Source: Exiguobacterium mexicanum | GTDB lineage: Bacteria; Bacillota; Bacilli; Exiguobacteriales; Exiguobacteriaceae | Assembly (NCBI RefSeq): GCF_005960665.1 | Contig: NZ_CP040676.1 | Coordinates: 1,684,501 to 1,748,500 of the forward strand | DNA length: 64,000 bases | Direction of reading: 5' to 3' | Made by a program: the position numbers and the translations under genes | Notes under the pieces: model-generated | Told to the model about the DNA's origin: nothing | Databases searched by the model: none | Seen by the model: only the letters and a program-made list of their open reading frames with translations | Shown here: piece after piece, positions 1 through 8,421 of the stretch | Layout of the letters: the number at the start of each line of letters is the position of its first letter | Numbering within the stretch: position 1 is the stretch's first letter

Positions 1-5
1 TCCCG

Positions 6-1472
6 ATGATGCCCGACCTGCCGAACATGCCGCCGAGCCCATACGCTGCCCTTTATGACCTGTTGATCCCGGCCGATGACGAGCTACGGCTCATCCACGA
101 CCTCGTCCCGTTCGATTTCATCACCAAGCTGCTCGAGGACACGTATTGCCATGACAACGGTCGGATGGCCGTCCATCCTGTCCGGATGTTCAAGTACCTG
201 TTCCTGAAGGCGCACTCGAACCTGTCCGACGTCGACCTCGTCAGACGGGCGAAGACCGACCTCGCCTACAAATATTTTCTGGATCTGGCACCGGAAGATG
301 ACGTCATCAATCCTTCCTCGCTCACGAAGTTCCGTCGTCAGCGCATGGCCGACGACGAGCTGCTCGACAAGTTGATCGAGCACACGGTCGAGGTCGCGAA
401 AGGGATGGGACTGCTCAAGTCACGAACATTGATTGTCGACGCGACCCATTCCCGTGCCCGGTATGGGCAAAAACCGATCGGGCAGGCGATCATCGAGGAA
501 GCGAAGGGGCTCCGTCATGCATGTTACAAAGAGACCAACGACGCGAAGGGACGTTTTCCGGAGAAGGCAAACGAGTCAGACATCGACCAGCTCCTCTCGT
601 ATGCGCTCGCCGTCGCCGAGACCGTCGAGGGCGAGATGCCTGAGCTGATGGCGCGCGAACACATCCGTGACCGTGTGAACCGTGTCCGCGAGTTCGCGGA
701 GGATGCGCACGTCGAACTTCAAGTCTCCAGGGATCCTGATGCCCGGACCGGGCACAAGAGTGCCGACTCATCATTCTTCGGTTACAAACATCATCTCGCG
801 ATGACGGAGGAGGGCATCATCACGGCCGTCGTCGTCACATCCGGCGAAGCGTCGGACGGGCATCAGATGTCGAGGCTCGTCGAGAAGAGCCACCGCGCAG
901 GGGCCGAGTTCGACCACATCGTGGGCGACGGGGCCTATTCGAGCCGGGACAACCTGATCTATGCCGCCTCGCAAGGGTGCAAGCTCGTCGCGCCATTGAA
1001 CCCACAAGTCTACTCGCCGGCACCGAACCGCGTCGAGGGTTTCACCTACAACAAGGATGCCGAACGTTACGTCTGCCCAGCCGGGCATATGGCCGTCCGC
1101 AAAGCCCGTGGCGGACGGAAGGACGTCGGAAAGAACCAAGTGGAGAGCCATTTCTTCAACATCGAGCTGTGCAAGCAATGTCCGTTACGAAAAGGCTGTT
1201 ACAAGGACGGCGCCAAATCCAGATCCTATAGCGTGTCGTTGAAATCAAGGGAGCACAGCGATCAACTTGACTATGGGCAGACCGATGACTTCAAGGACCA
1301 TCGTCGGAAACGCTTCGCCGTCGAGGCGAAAAACAGTCAACTGAAGAACCCACAAGGTCTGGCGCGCAACAAGACGCCAGACCTGAAAGGCATGACGTTA
1401 CAGAGCGTGATGGCCATCGTCGCAGTCAATCTGAAGCGAATCATCACCCTCCGGAAAGAGAAAACGGATTAA
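6..1472 (+). CDS. IS1182-family transposase
   Basis: About 488 residues. The N-terminal part resembles the InsH/DUF772 domain (region around PVRMFKYLFLK), followed by a DDE transposase domain. Likely catalytic positions are the Asp in LIVDATHSRAR (near residue 145), the Asp in GDGAYSSRDN (near 310) and the Glu in FAVEAKNSQLKN (near 440). A cysteine pair, CKQCPLRKGC, lies in the last third, as is usual in this family. It would cut and rejoin its own element. The true start could lie upstream of the window edge; the two adjacent ATG codons at 6 and 9 are the first available. No frameshift is seen, so the enzyme may be active. Confidence 0.85.
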   Translation: MMPDLPNMPPSPYAALYDLLIPADDELRLIHDLVPFDFITKLLEDTYCHDNGRMAVHPVRMFKYLFLKAHSNLSDVDLVRRAKTDLAYKYFLDLAPEDDVINPSSLTKFRRQRMADDELLDKLIEHTVEVAKGMGLLKSRTLIVDATHSRARYGQKPIGQAIIEEAKGLRHACYKETNDAKGRFPEKANESDIDQLLSYALAVAETVEGEMPELMAREHIRDRVNRVREFAEDAHVELQVSRDPDARTGHKSADSSFFGYKHHLAMTEEGIITAVVVTSGEASDGHQMSRLVEKSHRAGAEFDHIVGDGAYSSRDNLIYAASQGCKLVAPLNPQVYSPAPNRVEGFTYNKDAERYVCPAGHMAVRKARGGRKDVGKNQVESHFFNIELCKQCPLRKGCYKDGAKSRSYSVSLKSREHSDQLDYGQTDDFKDHRRKRFAVEAKNSQLKNPQGLARNKTPDLKGMTLQSVMAIVAVNLKRIITLRKEKTD

Positions 1473-1484
1473 AGGCAAGGAAAA

Positions 1485-1522
1485 AAGGCGATCGTCCCGA
1501 CACAAGTCGGGCCAATCGCCTT
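1485..1522 (+). terminator. intrinsic terminator after IS1182 transposase
   Basis: GGCGAT and CCCGAC arms pair with GTCGGG and ATCGCC, and the stem is followed by TTTTT. Confidence 0.8.
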
Positions 1523-1535
1523 TTTCACGTTCTCA

Positions 1536-1590
1536 CGCTCGGATAGAGCGGGGGTTTTTCAGTGCCCTCGCATAAGCGAAGGGGTTTTTC
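1536..1590 (+). terminator. two further tandem hairpins with T tracts
   Basis: Two short hairpins (CGCTC-ggata-GAGCG, and CCCTCGC-ataa-GCGAAGGG with one bulged base) are each followed by the same GGGGTTTTTC string. With the hairpin at 1485-1522 they form three stacked terminators on the plus strand. Confidence 0.55.
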
Positions 1591-1609
1591 TTTTGTGCGT
1601 TCAAAAAAA

Positions 1610-1635
1610 TGGAGAACCCGGCTTAATCTGTACCC
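1610..1635. repeat. IS3 left inverted repeat
   Basis: 26 bp; matches the reverse complement of 3071-3096 at 21 of 26 positions, starting TGGAGAACCC. Confidence 0.9.
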
Positions 1636-1661
1636 CTTGTAAAGGACATTAATAAAAAAAC

Positions 1662-2522
1662 TTATGCTGATTCAAGGAGATGATTCCTGTACTGTACGGG
1701 AGTCATCTTTTTCATGTTCCATTGATAACGATGATGGTTGTAATAGTTAATGGTTTTTCGGATTTCACGCTGTAGTGAATCGAACGTGGTACAGGCCTTT
1801 AACTCGACGATATCCTTGAAATGTCCAAAGAATGATTCCTGGACAGCGTTATCCCAACAGTTGCCCCGTCGGGACATGGATTGACCTAGCTTCATACGCT
1901 TCACCTCTTTCTGATAGGTCGGGCTCGTGTAGTGCCCTCCTTGATCTGAATGGATGAATGCGTCCTTGTCCAAGCGAATCCTCCGGTTCTTCCGTAAACG
2001 CTTCAACGTATCCAATACAATGTCGAGATTGATGTTCTCAGAGAGTTGATGCGCCAGTACCTCATTGGTCGAACCGTCCACGATGGTCGAAAGATAGGCT
2101 CGCTTACCGTTCCCGTAAAATATGTAGGTGATATCGGTGAGAAGCACCTTGTAGGGAGTGCCCTGTTTGAATTCGCGTTTGAGGCGATTCGGCACCACCC
2201 GGTGCTCGGCCGTCGCCTTAATGAGCCGTTTGTATGGCTTCGCCTTGCGGATTGGACACACGATGTTGTATTTCCGCATGATACGTCGGATACACTTCAG
2301 GTTCATCGTCACACCGAAATGACCAGACAGCACCATCTTGATCTGCCTAGCACCCTTCTTGCGCTTCTTGAAGTGGAACGCCTTCAGAACGAGGTCACGA
2401 AGAGCCACGTCTTTCGATTCGCGCTCCTGTCTGGTCTGTCTCCTCCGTTCCGAGAAATAGGCGTGGTATCCCTGACGTGACACCCCGGCCACCTGGCAGA
2501 GATGGCTGACCATCCCCTTCAT
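1662..2522 (-). CDS. IS3-family transposase OrfB (DDE integrase domain)
   Basis: 286 residues from the ATG at 2522. An HTH_21-like N-terminus (CQVAGVSRQGYHAYF) is followed by an rve integrase core with Asp in LLTDITYI, Asp in FIHSDQGGHYTS and Glu in NAVQESFFGHFK, the usual DDE triad. The reading frame stays open well upstream of the ATG, in the -1 frame relative to orfA, so the working protein is probably an OrfAB fusion made by -1 frameshifting as in other IS3 elements. Candidate slip sites are the A-AAG at the GGA-AAG codons and the CAAAAG run just before the orfA stop. The gene is intact. Confidence 0.9.
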   Translation of the reverse strand: MKGMVSHLCQVAGVSRQGYHAYFSERRRQTRQERESKDVALRDLVLKAFHFKKRKKGARQIKMVLSGHFGVTMNLKCIRRIMRKYNIVCPIRKAKPYKRLIKATAEHRVVPNRLKREFKQGTPYKVLLTDITYIFYGNGKRAYLSTIVDGSTNEVLAHQLSENINLDIVLDTLKRLRKNRRIRLDKDAFIHSDQGGHYTSPTYQKEVKRMKLGQSMSRRGNCWDNAVQESFFGHFKDIVELKACTTFDSLQREIRKTINYYNHHRYQWNMKKMTPVQYRNHLLESA

Positions 2523-2548
2523 TTTGTGCTTGATGATGACACCTTGAA

Positions 2549-2989
2549 TCAGCTCATACTTTTGCGATGCGTTAAGTCCAGCTTTCCTCTCCCTTCCGCC
2601 AGGCGGATCTCCTTTAATAGTTCGACCTCTGCTTTCAACAGTTTGTTTTCGGCCTCGAGCTTCGCGTACCGTTCTTCTGTCGACAGCTCTTTATCTCTCC
2701 AACGTCCTGAATTACTTGATCGTGTATCGCGCAGCCCCATTACCCCATCTTTTCGGTAAGCTCGTGTCCAACGATTTTTACAAGAACTCATACGCCGTTC
2801 ACCGAGTACCTCCACATCGAATCCACATCCCCGGAAGATTTCCACAGGGAACTTTCCTTCCAACGTCTGTGCTATAAAAAGTTCCTTAAACTCATCGGTA
2901 TACGTGATCCCTTTCGGGCTCACAGATTTAACGTAAGGATTTGCGGCTAGCGCATCTATTTCTTTTGACGTAAATATCTTCTTCGACAC
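2549..2989 (-). CDS. IS3-family OrfA (helix-turn-helix, leucine zipper)
   Basis: 146 residues beginning at a GTG with GGGAG about 9 bases upstream. The protein has a helix-turn-helix type N-terminus and ends in a heptad coiled coil (LEAENKLLKAEVELLKEI), the arrangement that lets OrfA bind the IS ends and multimerise with OrfAB. The stop is at 2549-2551 and orfB overlaps it in the -1 frame. Both genes read away from the neighbouring cytochrome operon, in the same direction as that operon's transcription. Confidence 0.88.
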   Translation of the reverse strand: MSKKIFTSKEIDALAANPYVKSVSPKGITYTDEFKELFIAQTLEGKFPVEIFRGCGFDVEVLGERRMSSCKNRWTRAYRKDGVMGLRDTRSSNSGRWRDKELSTEERYAKLEAENKLLKAEVELLKEIRLAEGRGKLDLTHRKSMS

Positions 2990-3032
2990 TCGAATTCACT
3001 CCCAATATGATTTAGTCCAGTGTACACAAAAA

Positions 3033-3073
3033 CCCTGAGCAGTAGACTTTTTTTTAGTGTCTACTACTCAGGG
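3033..3073 (-). terminator. terminator just inside the right end of the IS3 element
   Basis: 15-bp stem with one mismatch (CCCTGAGCAGTAGAC with GTCTACTACTCAGGG), 11-base loop. Read on the minus strand it is followed by TTTTTG. It should stop transcripts arriving from the cytochrome operon before they enter orfA. Confidence 0.8.
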
Positions 3074-3096
3074 TACAGTTTAGCTGGGGTTCTCCA
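3071..3096. repeat. IS3 right inverted repeat
   Basis: 26 bp; mate of 1610-1635, outer end GGGGTTCTCCA read on the plus strand. Confidence 0.9.
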
Positions 3097-3100
3097 TTTT

Positions 3101-3382
3101 TTATACTCCGATGACGTTGAGCGTCACATCGACCTGTCCGAGCAATAAGTCGAACTGATCACGCACATACCGATACAAGCGTTCAGCCTCGACGAGCGAG
3201 ACGGGTGCGATGATTTGATAATCGTATTGCTCTTTCGACAGAGACACGACTTTCACTTCACGCAATCCGAATTCGATCGCGCTGCAAGCGATCAAATCCT
3301 CGATCGCCCGTTCGGCAATCGTCACATCTCCGTAGGAATAATCATTTCCGATGACAGCCATCGTATCATTCATCTTCTTCAC
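3101..3382 (-). CDS. small conserved-looking protein, function not recognised
   Basis: 93 residues, last gene of the cytochrome block and only 4 bp from the IS3 element. The alternating beta/alpha pattern ending in VDVTLNVIGV vaguely recalls the Asp23/Gls24 (DUF322) fold, but this is weak and could be coincidence. It has no signal peptide or membrane segment. It overlaps the preceding Sco gene by 4 bp, so it is probably co-transcribed and translationally coupled. Its own terminator appears to have been replaced by the hairpin inside the IS3 end. Nothing else can be said about its role. Confidence 0.6.
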   Translation of the reverse strand: MKKMNDTMAVIGNDYSYGDVTIAERAIEDLIACSAIEFGLREVKVVSLSKEQYDYQIIAPVSLVEAERLYRYVRDQFDLLLGQVDVTLNVIGV

Positions 3383-3993
3383 TCCTTTTCTGCCGCGAGT
3401 ACTAACACGTCCTCCATAATGGTTTCGATGTCGACAGGTTTTTCTCCTGCCGTCGCCATTTGGGCGACCGCGCGCACGTCATGCTTGCGATCGATGATAT
3501 ACATCGTCGTCGCATGCGTGACGAGACCACTGTTCGCTTTCGAATAGTAGAACTGAAGCTGACGCGTGATACGGTCGATATCGGCTTTGTCTCCGGTCAA
3601 CATCTTCCAGCCCGTCGGTTCGGCTTGGAACGCCGCCCCGTAGTTCTCTAAGACGGGGACCGTATCGACTTCCGGGTCGACCGTGATGGCGACGAGCTCA
3701 ACGTCCGTCCCGTATAGATCGTTCGCTTTCAGCTCTTGCTCGAGCTTCATGAAGTCGCGCAACGTGAGCGGACAAATGTCCGGGCAGTTCGTGTAAAAGA
3801 ACGTGACGATTTTAACTTTACCGTTGTCCGAATTGTACGACTGACCGTCGAGCGCGTTCGTCAACGTGAACGGGGTCGGCTCTTGGATGACGGGCAAGTC
3901 CTCTTCTTTAAAGAATAAGAAGTACGAGGCCACGCCGATTGCCACCAAAATGGCGACCGTCAAACCGACCGTCATATAGCTATTCCGTTTCAT
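3379..3993 (-). CDS. Sco1/SenC family copper chaperone for CuA assembly
   Basis: About 204 residues: one N-terminal membrane anchor (VGLTVAILVAIGVASYFLFF), then a thioredoxin-like domain outside the membrane. The copper ligands CPDIC (in FFYTNCPDICPLTL) and the distal His in LVTHATTMYIID are present, so it should deliver copper to the CuA site of CtaC. The ATG at 3993 is preferred because GAGGGGG lies 6 bases upstream; a GTG at 4017 overlapping the previous stop is the alternative and would add eight residues. It lies in the caa3 operon directly after the CtaM-like gene, which fits the role. Confidence 0.9.
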   Translation of the reverse strand: MKRNSYMTVGLTVAILVAIGVASYFLFFKEEDLPVIQEPTPFTLTNALDGQSYNSDNGKVKIVTFFYTNCPDICPLTLRDFMKLEQELKANDLYGTDVELVAITVDPEVDTVPVLENYGAAFQAEPTGWKMLTGDKADIDRITRQLQFYYSKANSGLVTHATTMYIIDRKHDVRAVAQMATAGEKPVDIETIMEDVLVLAAEKE

Positions 3994-4013
3994 CCTCTTC
4001 CCCCTCTCTCGAT

Positions 4014-4475
4014 TCACCCACCGATAATGGCACGGAAGACGTTCGTCGTCTCACCTGGGTCATAGGCGACGTAGAGGAGGACGTATACCGTCACCCCTGT
4101 GATCGCCGTGAAGAACCAGACGACCGAAGCTTTCGGTCCGATTTTCCGGTGTTTCTCGACTTTGTTTTTATAGCCGAGGTAAAGCGTGATCAAGCCGAGG
4201 ACCCCGCCTGTCGTCGCGAGTAAGATATGAAAGATCATGAACGCCAAATAGTATGGCTTCACTGAATCAGGTCCGCCGAAAGCGGTATTGCCGACAAAAA
4301 TCGTACGCGAGACGTAAAGAATGAAGAATGTTGTCGCGGCAATCGCGGCAGCCGTCATGACTTTTTTATGTTTGTCGACGTTGCGACGATCACGCGCGAT
4401 GATCGTCCATCCGATTGCGACTAAAATAGCACTGATGACAATGAATGTCACACTGATCAAGGCAAGATAGTTCAT
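4014..4475 (-). CDS. ctaM: DUF420 membrane protein, CtaM-like oxidase assembly factor
   Basis: 153 residues with four predicted membrane helices and short loops. The family (DUF420, YozB/CtaM) is known from Staphylococcus aureus to be needed for maturation of heme-copper oxidases. Conserved His residues in the helices (VDKHKK, FHILLA, VEKHRK) fit a heme or copper binding role. It lies between ctaG and the Sco gene, 23 bp after ctaG. The symbol rests on family resemblance and location only. Confidence 0.75.
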   Translation of the reverse strand: MNYLALISVTFIVISAILVAIGWTIIARDRRNVDKHKKVMTAAAIAATTFFILYVSRTIFVGNTAFGGPDSVKPYYLAFMIFHILLATTGGVLGLITLYLGYKNKVEKHRKIGPKASVVWFFTAITGVTVYVLLYVAYDPGETTNVFRAIIGG

Positions 4476-4498
4476 CGTAGTTTCCCCTTTGACTTAGT

Positions 4499-5422
4499 TC
4501 ATTTTTTCTCTTTTGGTTCTTGCGGTGTGAACGACATGCCTTCATCGAGCGCAAGCGATTTTGTCCGGCGCACCCAGCCGAAGAATGTCCAGCCGAAGAA
4601 GAAACCGTAGACGACTTCTTGACCGAGCTTCATCAATACCCCACCGAAGCGTTGGTCTTCAAGGGCGCTGTTCGTCGCGCCCATGAGCGCGTTCAAATCA
4701 AGGCCGGATACGTCCCCGTTCGGCATACAGTAGCCGAGCACGGTCGCAAACGTTTCTGCGTCTGTATAGGCGTCATACAAGATGCCTTGGCTGAAGATGA
4801 TGAACGCACACGCCGGCGTCAACAACACCCCGTTCGCGATGATGTATACCATCCGCTTCAAATCAGACATGCCTTCCTCTTCTTCCGAGAGGAATGGTGC
4901 AATGACCGGATACCACATCGTCAAACTGAAGACCACGAGAGCTCCGTGGAAGATGCGGTGCACACCATAGTTCGTCAACACGTAGTCAAAAATGAATGGC
5001 ATATGGTAGAACGTGAATAATGCATTGAACAAAACGAGTGCGATCAAAGGTTTTGTCATAAATTTGAGCGTCGGTCCAATCACCTTATAGCTAAATAATT
5101 TTTCAAACACCCAATATGGCATCCCGTACACGACGAGCGCCGGTGCGAGCACGTAGACGAGCACCATCTGTAACATATGCACCGAGAAGATGATATGCGC
5201 GAGCACATCGACCGGGCTACCGAAACCGATGTAATACAATAAAATAGCGGATAACATGCTGAACTTTTGTAGCAACGTGGTCGACTCGTACCCTCGCTTC
5301 GCCATGCTCTCTGTGACGACCGCATAGAGGACGTACAACCCTACCATCAACAATCCGAACCATGGACTCCAAAGCGTCGTCCAATCGAACTGTTTGAGTA
5401 GCTCTGATGTATTCCAGAGCAT
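4499..5422 (-). CDS. ctaG: cytochrome caa3 assembly factor CtaG
   Basis: 307 residues with about seven membrane helices. It matches the Bacillus CtaG family (caa3_CtaG), which is required for active caa3 oxidase and probably helps build the CuB centre. Recognisable parts are an His-containing region around HIIFSVHMLQMVLVYVLAP, a second around FYHMPFIFDYV and YGVHRIFHGA, and an acidic cytoplasmic loop (EEEEGMSD). The C-terminus is rich in Lys/Glu. A terminator (5506-5549) separates it from ctaF, so it may have its own promoter or rely on partial read-through. RBS AAAAGGGGTG precedes the ATG. Confidence 0.92.
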   Translation of the reverse strand: MLWNTSELLKQFDWTTLWSPWFGLLMVGLYVLYAVVTESMAKRGYESTTLLQKFSMLSAILLYYIGFGSPVDVLAHIIFSVHMLQMVLVYVLAPALVVYGMPYWVFEKLFSYKVIGPTLKFMTKPLIALVLFNALFTFYHMPFIFDYVLTNYGVHRIFHGALVVFSLTMWYPVIAPFLSEEEEGMSDLKRMVYIIANGVLLTPACAFIIFSQGILYDAYTDAETFATVLGYCMPNGDVSGLDLNALMGATNSALEDQRFGGVLMKLGQEVVYGFFFGWTFFGWVRRTKSLALDEGMSFTPQEPKEKK

Positions 5423-5505
5423 CCCTTCACCCCTTTTCTTTCTCTCCCAAACCGATGAAACCGTTCACTTCAAGATTACTATTCCTTTATTTTTGAAGTA
5501 AAGCA

Positions 5506-5549
5506 AAAAGGACTGAATCATCTATGTTTCCACAGATGTTCAATCCTTT
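5506..5549 (-). terminator. terminator after ctaF
   Basis: Arms AAGGATTGAACATCTGT and ATAGATGATTCAGTCCTT pair with one bulge; followed by TTTTTGC on the minus strand. Confidence 0.75.
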
Positions 5550-5556
5550 GTCACAT

Positions 5557-5886
5557 TTACCAAATGAGCAAGCGAAGGGCCGCGACCGTGATGATGGCGA
5601 CAAAGATGCCGAGCCACATCATTCCGACGATCCACGTGTTGCCACGGTTGTTCATATGCATGAAGATATAAAGCTGCAAGAACACTTGGATGATGGCGAG
5701 GATGATCAAGAAGCCACCTGCCGCCCACACCGGCATGAGTTCAGCGTATACGGCGCCAAACGCGACGAATGTGAGCAAAATCATCATCGCGAAGCTAATC
5801 AACTGAAGTTGATACTCGCGTCTTGATTCGGCTTTTACTTCAAGCTCTAACTGTTTGTGCGTTTCGTTCATTGGTTGTTTTTCCAT
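5557..5886 (-). CDS. ctaF: cytochrome c oxidase subunit IV (caa3-type)
   Basis: 109 residues with three membrane helices, matching the prokaryotic oxidase subunit IV family (COX4_pro). It starts one base after the ctaE stop. It is the last gene before the strong terminator of the ctaCDEF unit. It is a small stabilising subunit with no redox centre of its own. Confidence 0.92.
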   Translation of the reverse strand: MEKQPMNETHKQLELEVKAESRREYQLQLISFAMMILLTFVAFGAVYAELMPVWAAGGFLIILAIIQVFLQLYIFMHMNNRGNTWIVGMMWLGIFVAIITVAALRLLIW

Positions 5887-5887
5887 A

Positions 5888-6514
5888 TTAGCTCACCATC
5901 CCTAAGAGGTAGACGATTGAGAAGATGAAAACCCATACGACGTCGATGAAGTGCCAGTACAGGCTCGACACGTAGAACTTCGGTGCGTTGTACACATCGA
6001 TTGGACGGTTCCAGTTGCGAATCAACAGCGTCGTGATCCAAAGGAGACCGAACGTGACGTGTGCGCCGTGGAATCCGACGAGCGTATAGAACGCAGATCC
6101 GAACGCGCTCGATGTGAACGTGTGACCGATGTGGTAGTAGTGGATGAACTCATAAATCTCTGCTCCAAGGAATCCAGCCCCGAGGAGAAGCGTGACGACC
6201 AACCAAAACTTCATGCGGCCTGGATTGTTCGCTTTCATGTTCATCATGGCGAGAACGCTTGTGAGCGAACTTGTGAGGAGGAGCATCGTCATCAAGAAGA
6301 CGAGCCCCATCTCAAAGATATTGTACGAACGAAGTTCCTCTGGCGCACCAGAGTTCAGTAGACCGACGTACGTTCCGAATAGCGAGGCGAAGAGAACAGT
6401 CTCTCCACCGAGGAAGAACCAGAAGGCCACATATTTATTTTTCCCTTCCAGCGTGGCTTTCTCTGGATTGGCCGGGATACCGGTCACCGGGTGTTTTTCG
6501 ACTGCATGTGCCAT
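5888..6514 (-). CDS. ctaE: cytochrome c oxidase subunit III
   Basis: 208 residues with five membrane helices and the family signature around HGAHVTFGLLWI and WHFIDVVWVFIFSIVYL. This is the short bacterial form that lacks the first two helices of mitochondrial subunit III; subunit I is correspondingly long. The ATG directly follows the ctaD TAA, so the two are translationally coupled. Confidence 0.95.
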   Translation of the reverse strand: MAHAVEKHPVTGIPANPEKATLEGKNKYVAFWFFLGGETVLFASLFGTYVGLLNSGAPEELRSYNIFEMGLVFLMTMLLLTSSLTSVLAMMNMKANNPGRMKFWLVVTLLLGAGFLGAEIYEFIHYYHIGHTFTSSAFGSAFYTLVGFHGAHVTFGLLWITTLLIRNWNRPIDVYNAPKFYVSSLYWHFIDVVWVFIFSIVYLLGMVS

Positions 6515-8401
6515 TTATTGGTCTCCCTTCTCACGAATCGCTTTCAAATCCGCTTCAATCTGTGATTTTGGAATATAGAAGCCATGGTCGTCGATCCATG
6601 AACGGAGGAACATCGACACGAATGTGATGAGTAATCCGATCACGATGAGTGACCAACCGACAACCGCGTTATCCATTTGGAAGATCGCTCCAAGTCCGGC
6701 GATGAAAAGACCGAGTGACATGAAGAATGGAATCAACGAGTTGTTCGGCATGTGGATGTCTGCTACCGGTTCAGCAACAGAGACCCGTTTGTTGCCCGCC
6801 ATTTTCTCGAGCCAGAACGTATCGAGACCTTTGACAAGCGGTGTTTGTGCAAAGTTGTACTCTGGTGTCGGTACAGGAAGCGTCCACTCCAATGTACGTC
6901 CATCTTCCCAGTGGTCTGGCTTGACGCGTTGTTTCGACAAAAATGCCTTGACAACAGCGACGAGCAAGATGATTGTCGATACACCCATGAAGAAGGCACC
7001 GATCGTCGACAGTAAGTTCATCGTCTCAAACCCTTGGTTAGGAAGGTATGTGAAGACGCGGCGTGGCATCCCGAACAATCCGAGGAAGTGTTGCGGGAAG
7101 AACGTCAAGTGGAATCCGATGAAGAACAACCAGAACTGCCAGTAGCCAAGCTTCTCAGAGAGCGCTTTGCCGAACATGAGCGGGAACCAGTAGTAAAGTC
7201 CTGCGAATAGACCATAGACAACCCCACCTACGATAACGTAGTGGAAGTGAGCGACAACAAAGTAACTATCGTGATACTGATAGTCGGCCGGTGCGACCGA
7301 AAGCATGACCCCTGTCATCCCCCCGACGAGGAACGATGGAATGAATGCGACCGAGTAGAGCATCGCGACGTTGAACTTGATTTGTCCGCCCCATAGCGTG
7401 AACAACCAGTTGAAGATCTTGACCCCTGTCGGAACGGCGATGGCCATTGTCGCGACAGCGAAGATCGAGTTGGCGACCGGTCCGAGACCGACCGTGAACA
7501 TGTGGTGGACCCAAACCATGAATCCGAGGAAACCGATGAGCATCGTTGCGAAGACCATCGTTGTGTAACCGAACAGACGTTTACGAGCGAATGTCGGAAT
7601 GATTTCCGAGAAAATACCGAACGCAGGGAGTATCAAGATGTATACTTCCGGGTGTCCGAAGATCCAGAAAAGGTGTTCCCAGATGACGACGTTACCGCCG
7701 GCTGCCGGATCAAAGTAGACGGCACCGAACAAGCGCTCGAACATCAACATGAACAAGCCGACTGTGAGCGGCGGGAACGCGAAGACGATCAACGCCGAAG
7801 CGACGAACGTCGTCCACGTGAAGAGCGGCATCCGCATGAGTTTCATGCCTGGTGCACGCATGTTCAAAATCGTGACGAGGAAGTTAATCCCGGCCATGAG
7901 TGAACCGAAACCTGAGATTTGAAGACCGAGGGCATAGAAGTCGACCCCTGATGCTTCAGGTTGTGTCGAGAGCGGCGCGTACGCCGTCCACCCTGCGTTC
8001 GGTGCAGCGCCGAAGAACCAGCTAAGGTTCAGCATGACACCACCGAAGAAGAACAACCAGAAACCAAGTGAGTTAATGAACGGGAACGCGACGTCGCGTG
8101 CCCCGATTTGTAGCGGTACGACGGCGTTCATAAATCCGAATAGCATCGGCATGGCCGCTAGGAAGATCATCGTCGTCCCGTGCATCGTGATCAATTGGTT
8201 GAACGTTTCGCCGCTGACGAAGTCGTTCATCGGACGAACGAGTTGCCAACGAATAAGTAAAGCTTCAATTCCACCGAGAAGGAGGAAGAAGATTCCTGAG
8301 AACAAATACAAAATACCGATTTTTTTGTGGTCAACCGTCGTAACCCAATCCATGATGCCATTGTATTTACGCGGTTGCTGCATAGCAGTGGTCTGTGCCA
8401 C
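6515..8401 (-). CDS. ctaD: cytochrome caa3 oxidase subunit I (heme-copper)
   Basis: 628 residues, about 14 membrane helices. The CuB/tyrosine region is seen in WIFGHPEVYILILPAFG, the CuB histidines in WVHHMFTVGLG, and the heme a/a3 ligands in YFVVAHFHYVIVGG. It reduces oxygen to water while pumping protons at the cytoplasmic membrane. The C-terminal extension beyond the usual twelve helices is typical of Bacillus-type CtaD with a short subunit III. Twenty bases separate it from ctaC. Confidence 0.97.
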   Translation of the reverse strand: MAQTTAMQQPRKYNGIMDWVTTVDHKKIGILYLFSGIFFLLLGGIEALLIRWQLVRPMNDFVSGETFNQLITMHGTTMIFLAAMPMLFGFMNAVVPLQIGARDVAFPFINSLGFWLFFFGGVMLNLSWFFGAAPNAGWTAYAPLSTQPEASGVDFYALGLQISGFGSLMAGINFLVTILNMRAPGMKLMRMPLFTWTTFVASALIVFAFPPLTVGLFMLMFERLFGAVYFDPAAGGNVVIWEHLFWIFGHPEVYILILPAFGIFSEIIPTFARKRLFGYTTMVFATMLIGFLGFMVWVHHMFTVGLGPVANSIFAVATMAIAVPTGVKIFNWLFTLWGGQIKFNVAMLYSVAFIPSFLVGGMTGVMLSVAPADYQYHDSYFVVAHFHYVIVGGVVYGLFAGLYYWFPLMFGKALSEKLGYWQFWLFFIGFHLTFFPQHFLGLFGMPRRVFTYLPNQGFETMNLLSTIGAFFMGVSTIILLVAVVKAFLSKQRVKPDHWEDGRTLEWTLPVPTPEYNFAQTPLVKGLDTFWLEKMAGNKRVSVAEPVADIHMPNNSLIPFFMSLGLFIAGLGAIFQMDNAVVGWSLIVIGLLITFVSMFLRSWIDDHGFYIPKSQIEADLKAIREKGDQ

Positions 8402-8421
8402 GTGAAATCCCCCTTTTCCCG

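Larger units (their letters stand above)
1..1522 (+). mobile_element. IS1182-family insertion sequence, cut by left edge
   Basis: One transposase gene followed by an intrinsic terminator. The left terminal repeat lies outside the window, so the element's ends and target duplication cannot be determined; the right limit given is only the end of the terminator hairpin. GC is higher than in the neighbouring host genes, as in the IS30 element further on. Confidence 0.75.
1610..3096 (-). mobile_element. complete IS3-family insertion sequence (about 1.49 kb)
   Basis: Bounded by 26-bp imperfect inverted repeats (1610-1635 and 3071-3096, five mismatches) beginning 5'-TGGAGAACCC and ending CTGTACCC inward. 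It holds orfA and orfB on the minus strand. Both ends are flanked by A/T runs, so the outside sequence continues the inverted repeat (AAAAAATGGAGAACCC on both sides), and no direct 3-4 bp target duplication can be recognised. The right end lies 4 bp beyond the stop codon of the gene ending at 3101. Confidence 0.9.

Noticed and set aside
1-3096. Composite transposon formed by IS1182 and IS3
   Set aside because: The elements belong to different families and enclose no cargo.
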